The translations under genes and the position numbers were made by a program. A stretch of 64,000 bases of DNA from Pseudanabaena sp. ABRG5-3 (GTDB lineage: Bacteria > Cyanobacteriota > Cyanobacteriia > Pseudanabaenales > Pseudanabaenaceae), in assembly GCF_003967015.1 (NCBI RefSeq), contig NZ_AP017560.1, positions 3,284,048 to 3,348,047 on the forward strand. Direction: 5' to 3'. Shown one piece after another: positions 61,498 through 64,000 of this stretch; position 1 is the first letter of the stretch; the number at the start of each line of letters is the position of its first letter. The notes under the pieces were generated by a model. That model made no database searches, was not told the DNA's origin, and saw only the letters and a list, made by a program, of their open reading frames with translations.

Positions 61498-62661
61498 GTG
61501 GACATTCAAATTGGGCGCGGTAAAACTGCACGCAGAGCCTATGGCATCGACGAAATTGCACTAGTACCAGGGGGAAGAACCCTCGATCCCAACGTTGCCG
61601 ATACATTTTGGGAAATTGGGGGAATTCGTCGCGAAATTCCGATTATTGCCAGCGCTATGGACGGCGTTGTCGATGTCGATGCAGCAGTGAGACTGTCGGA
61701 GCTAGGTGCATTAGGTGTTATCAACCTCGACGGTATCCAAACCCGCTATGACGATCCCAAGCCAATCTTAGAAAAGATTGCATCAGTGGGTGTTACTGAG
61801 TTTGTCTCACTTATGCAACAACTCTATGCTGAACCAGTTAAACCTGAGTTAATCAAAAAACGGATCCGTGAAATCAAAGAAAAGGGTGGCATCGCCTGTG
61901 CCAGCAGCATTCCCGTTAATGCTTTTAAATATGGTTTAATCGCTGCTGAAGCAGGTTGTGATTTATTCTTCTTGCAATCTACCGTAGTCTCTACCACTCA
62001 CATTGCTGCTGAAGGACTAGTTTCCCTCGATCTCGCTAAATTCTGTCAAGAAATGCCGATCCCTGTCCTCATGGGTAACTGTGTCACCTATGATGTCACC
62101 TTAGAATTGCTCAGAGCAGGAGCCGCAGGTGTACTTGTGGGTATTGGTCCTGGAGCCGCCTGTACATCTAGAGGTGTACTCGGTGTAGGAATTCCCCAAG
62201 CTACAGCCGTTGCAGACTGTGCTGCGGCCCGTGAAGACTTCTTCAAGGAAACTGGTAAATATGTACCTATCATTGCTGATGGTGGCTTGATTACAGGTGG
62301 TGATATCTGTAAATCGATCGCCTGTGGTGCAGATGCTGTGATGATTGGCTCCCCCTTTGCGAGAGCTGCCGAAGCTCCTGGACGTGGTTTCCACTGGGGT
62401 ATGGCAACACCTAGCCCTGTATTGCCACGCGGAACTAGAATCAAGGTTGGTACAACAGGTTCTCTCGAACAAATTTTGCGTGGGCCAGCAGGGCTTGATG
62501 ATGGTACGCATAATCTCTTGGGCGCACTCAAAACTAGCATGGGAACTCTTGGTGCAGCCAATATTCGTGAAATGCAGCAGGTAGAAGTGGTAATTGCTCC
62601 TTCACTCTTAACTGAAGGTAAGGTTTACCAAAAAGCACAGCAATTGGGTATGGGTAAATAA
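61498..62661 (+). CDS. guaB3: GuaB3-family IMP dehydrogenase-related protein
   Basis: A 387-residue TIM barrel of the IMPDH/GMPR superfamily without the CBS pair of true IMPDH. Motifs: GRGKTARRAYGIDEIALVPG, SAMDGVVDVDAAVRLSELGA, GIGPGAACTSRGVLGVGIPQ with the catalytic-loop cysteine, ADGGLITGGDICKSIACGAD. This GuaB3 group is widespread in cyanobacteria and actinobacteria; the exact reaction (IMP oxidation or GMP reduction) is debated. The start is GTG at 61498. Confidence 0.92.
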   Translation: MDIQIGRGKTARRAYGIDEIALVPGGRTLDPNVADTFWEIGGIRREIPIIASAMDGVVDVDAAVRLSELGALGVINLDGIQTRYDDPKPILEKIASVGVTEFVSLMQQLYAEPVKPELIKKRIREIKEKGGIACASSIPVNAFKYGLIAAEAGCDLFFLQSTVVSTTHIAAEGLVSLDLAKFCQEMPIPVLMGNCVTYDVTLELLRAGAAGVLVGIGPGAACTSRGVLGVGIPQATAVADCAAAREDFFKETGKYVPIIADGGLITGGDICKSIACGADAVMIGSPFARAAEAPGRGFHWGMATPSPVLPRGTRIKVGTTGSLEQILRGPAGLDDGTHNLLGALKTSMGTLGAANIREMQQVEVVIAPSLLTEGKVYQKAQQLGMGK

Positions 62662-62998
62662 GATAAGCAGAAGGGCTAGCATTGTGAGCCTTTCTGTTCC
62701 CCAAAATGCGAGATGCAGTACGAAGTTGCTGCAATCATATTTTTGACGAAAATGGCTATCGAAAATGGCTATATTTAACTCACGTTAAATATAGCCATTT
62801 GTGCCTTGCAAAGCACGGCACGGATTTTGCAAGTACATAAGAAGAATTACACAACAATTCTTCTTATGTACTTGCGCCAAACTAGCGTTATATTACTGAA
62901 GAGATGAGGGTAATATATAAGTTATTGCTAGTGTAGAGAGACGTAATTTTTAGAGCTGATTTTCTGGGGGCGCACAACGGGGAATTACCTAAATCAAT
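62662..62998. other. Intergenic region with two hairpins and a short tandem repeat
   Basis: CGAAAATGGCTAT is repeated in tandem at 62747-62772, and its second copy enters the palindrome 62763-62800 (17-bp arms, loop TCAC). A second palindrome at 62829-62875 has 20-bp arms GCAAGTACATAAGAAGAATT. No gene seen; the promoter of the response-regulator genes is presumably downstream of these. Confidence 0.7.
62829..62875. repeat. Perfect palindrome, 47 bp
   Basis: 20-bp arms with loop ACACAAC. No sister copy in the window. Confidence 0.75.
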
Positions 62999-63376
62999 AT
63001 GGCAAAAATTCTACTAGTTGAAGATAATGAAATGAACCGCGATATGTTATCGCGACGATTGATGCGTAGGGGATTTGAAGTAATAGTTGCCGTTGATGGG
63101 GAATTGGGGGTAATCACTGCTGAATCAGAACTTCCTGATTTGATTGTGATGGATATGAGTTTGCCAGTTTTAGATGGTTGGGAAGCGACAAAACGCTTAA
63201 AGCAAATACCTGCTACTTGCAATATTCCGATAATTGGTTGCTCGGCTCATGCGATGGTTGGCGATCGCGAAAGGGGAATTGAGGCGGGCTGTGATGATTA
63301 CGACACTAAGCCGATTGAATTTGCCAGATTATTAGGAAAAATAGAGAGGTTGTTGGAAAAGTATGCCAGAAATTAG
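62999..63376 (+). CDS. Single-domain response regulator (DivK/CheY-like)
   Basis: A 125-residue receiver domain: acidic pair EDN near residue 8, phospho-acceptor aspartate in [13 protein letters not shown] (D52), and conserved T/S and Lys in GCSAHA and TKPIEF. No output domain, so it acts through protein contact, as DivK or CheY do. Its end overlaps the start of the next regulator by 14 bp, so the two form a coupled pair; the sensor kinase is not in the window. Confidence 0.93.
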   Translation: MAKILLVEDNEMNRDMLSRRLMRRGFEVIVAVDGELGVITAESELPDLIVMDMSLPVLDGWEATKRLKQIPATCNIPIIGCSAHAMVGDRERGIEAGCDDYDTKPIEFARLLGKIERLLEKYARN

Positions 63377-64000
63377 TGAATCTAGTTTGCTGATTGTTGA
63401 CGATGATCAGATGAATCGCGAGCTTCTCTATCGCCATTTAAAAAATTTAGGGTATGACAATATCACTTTAGCCGATAGTGGCAAACGAGGACTGGAGATA
63501 GTTGATTCACAGGCGATCGATCTGATCTTGCTAGATATGATGATGCCAGTGATGAATGGATTAGAAATGCTCGATCATCTCAAATCCCACCAAGAATGGC
63601 GAGTTATTCCTGTAATTATCATCTCAGCATTAGATGAAAAAGAGATGATGCTTTCCTGTATTCAAAAGGGCGCTGAGGACTATTTAATCAAGCCCTATGA
63701 TCGGGTTCTTCTCAAAGCGAGGGTCAGAGCTTGTCTAGATAAGAAAATGCTGCACGATCGCGAAATTTTACATAATCAAAAACTCGAAGCCGCCTATAAA
63801 GAACTGGCGATCGCCTACTATGAGTTAGAAATTGTCAAAAATGAGCTAGAGGCGCTATCCCATCGTGATGGTTTGACAGGAATTGCTAACCGCCGCTATT
63901 TTGATACAGTGTTGGAAAGAGAATGGAATTCGGCGAAAAGAGAACAGAAATTTCTATCCCTAATATTATTTGATGTAGACTATTTTAAGAAATATAATGA
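63363..64000 (+). CDS. Response regulator with GGDEF domain (diguanylate cyclase), cut by window end
   Basis: Open from ATG 63363 to the window edge (212 residues visible). Residues about 7-125 are a receiver: VDDDQMN acidic cluster, [15 protein letters not shown] phospho-aspartate, and LIKPYD lysine. After a coiled-coil linker ([19 protein letters not shown]) the start of a GGDEF domain is seen ([27 protein letters not shown]). The catalytic GGDEF itself lies beyond the window. Likely makes cyclic di-GMP when phosphorylated. Overlaps the preceding receiver gene. Confidence 0.9.
   Translation, partial: MPEISESSLLIVDDDQMNRELLYRHLKNLGYDNITLADSGKRGLEIVDSQAIDLILLDMMMPVMNGLEMLDHLKSHQEWRVIPVIIISALDEKEMMLSCIQKGAEDYLIKPYDRVLLKARVRACLDKKMLHDREILHNQKLEAAYKELAIAYYELEIVKNELEALSHRDGLTGIANRRYFDTVLEREWNSAKREQKFLSLILFDVDYFKKYN

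Noticed and set aside
62088-62561. Antisense 157-codon frame within guaB3
   Set aside because: Shadow of the coding strand, Pro/Ala/Ser-rich, no recognisable domain.
61498-62661. Classical IMP dehydrogenase GuaB
   Set aside because: CBS domains are absent and the N-terminus and length match GuaB3.

Overview
The window is a cyanobacterial chromosome segment. The octamer GCGATCGC (HIP1) is scattered through most genes. Several proteins are typical of cyanobacteria: a kinase with a GUN4 domain, an SLH-domain porin, GuaB3, LrtA-type hibernation factor and DUF4359. The closest guess is a Pseudanabaena-like filamentous cyanobacterium; that is inference, not proof. I found no tRNA, rRNA or CRISPR array. 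The gene content is mostly housekeeping, in short transcription units on both strands.

Layout. 1-140: right end of an ISAs1-family insertion sequence. 223-5300: NUDIX hydrolase, F420-ligase-like protein, trpA, a partner-switching-like ATPase/STAS pair. 5563-9450: CobW metallochaperone, thioredoxin, efp-accB, a small membrane protein, a cNMP-binding protein. 9854-16789: pgi, lrtA, queF, exbD-tonB, creatininase-like gene, ruvB. 16862-21202: GUN4 kinase, AtzF-C-like protein, ligA. 21313-25541: antitoxin remnant, a large pentapeptide-repeat membrane protein, SRPBCC protein, trpF. 25698-33679: GerMN protein, GH3 enzyme, exported methyltransferase-like protein, PBP4-type peptidase, LpxB-like protein, inositol-phosphatase-family enzyme. 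33707-38952 (minus): obgE, CDF transporter, Uma2 protein, YnfA protein, SH3 protein, hisZ. 39085-46576: a repeat-disrupted two-gene operon, ABC exporter, porin, trmN6-like methyltransferase, VOC protein. 46585-50986 (minus): phosphatase, purE, alpha/beta hydrolase, membrane protein, PBP-like protein. 51234-61171: a Ser/Thr kinase fused to a LivF ATPase, a kinase-N-lobe/FGE protein, nadC, Hsp70-like protein, livG, PEP-CTERM-like protein, L,D-transpeptidase, livM. 61498-64000: guaB3 and two response regulators, the second cut by the window end.

Two things stand out. First, the ATPase LivF of a branched-chain amino acid/urea-type ABC importer is fused behind a complete Ser/Thr kinase domain (51234-52898). 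LivG and LivM lie nearby, so a phosphorylation-coupled transporter is plausible. The next gene upstream on the same strand carries a degenerate kinase N-lobe ahead of an internal Tat-like motif and an FGE-sulfatase domain.

Second, the intergenic DNA is packed with small mobile-looking palindromes (families A-H below, about 20-150 bp). Most have long, nearly perfect arms and a 3-nt loop, and arm sequences differ between copies while staying self-complementary. They supply stop codons and C-terminal residues to many genes, are inserted in frame in ligA, extend trpF, and break a small gene at 39085. Removing that copy with one TA, plus one T, restores the reading frame.
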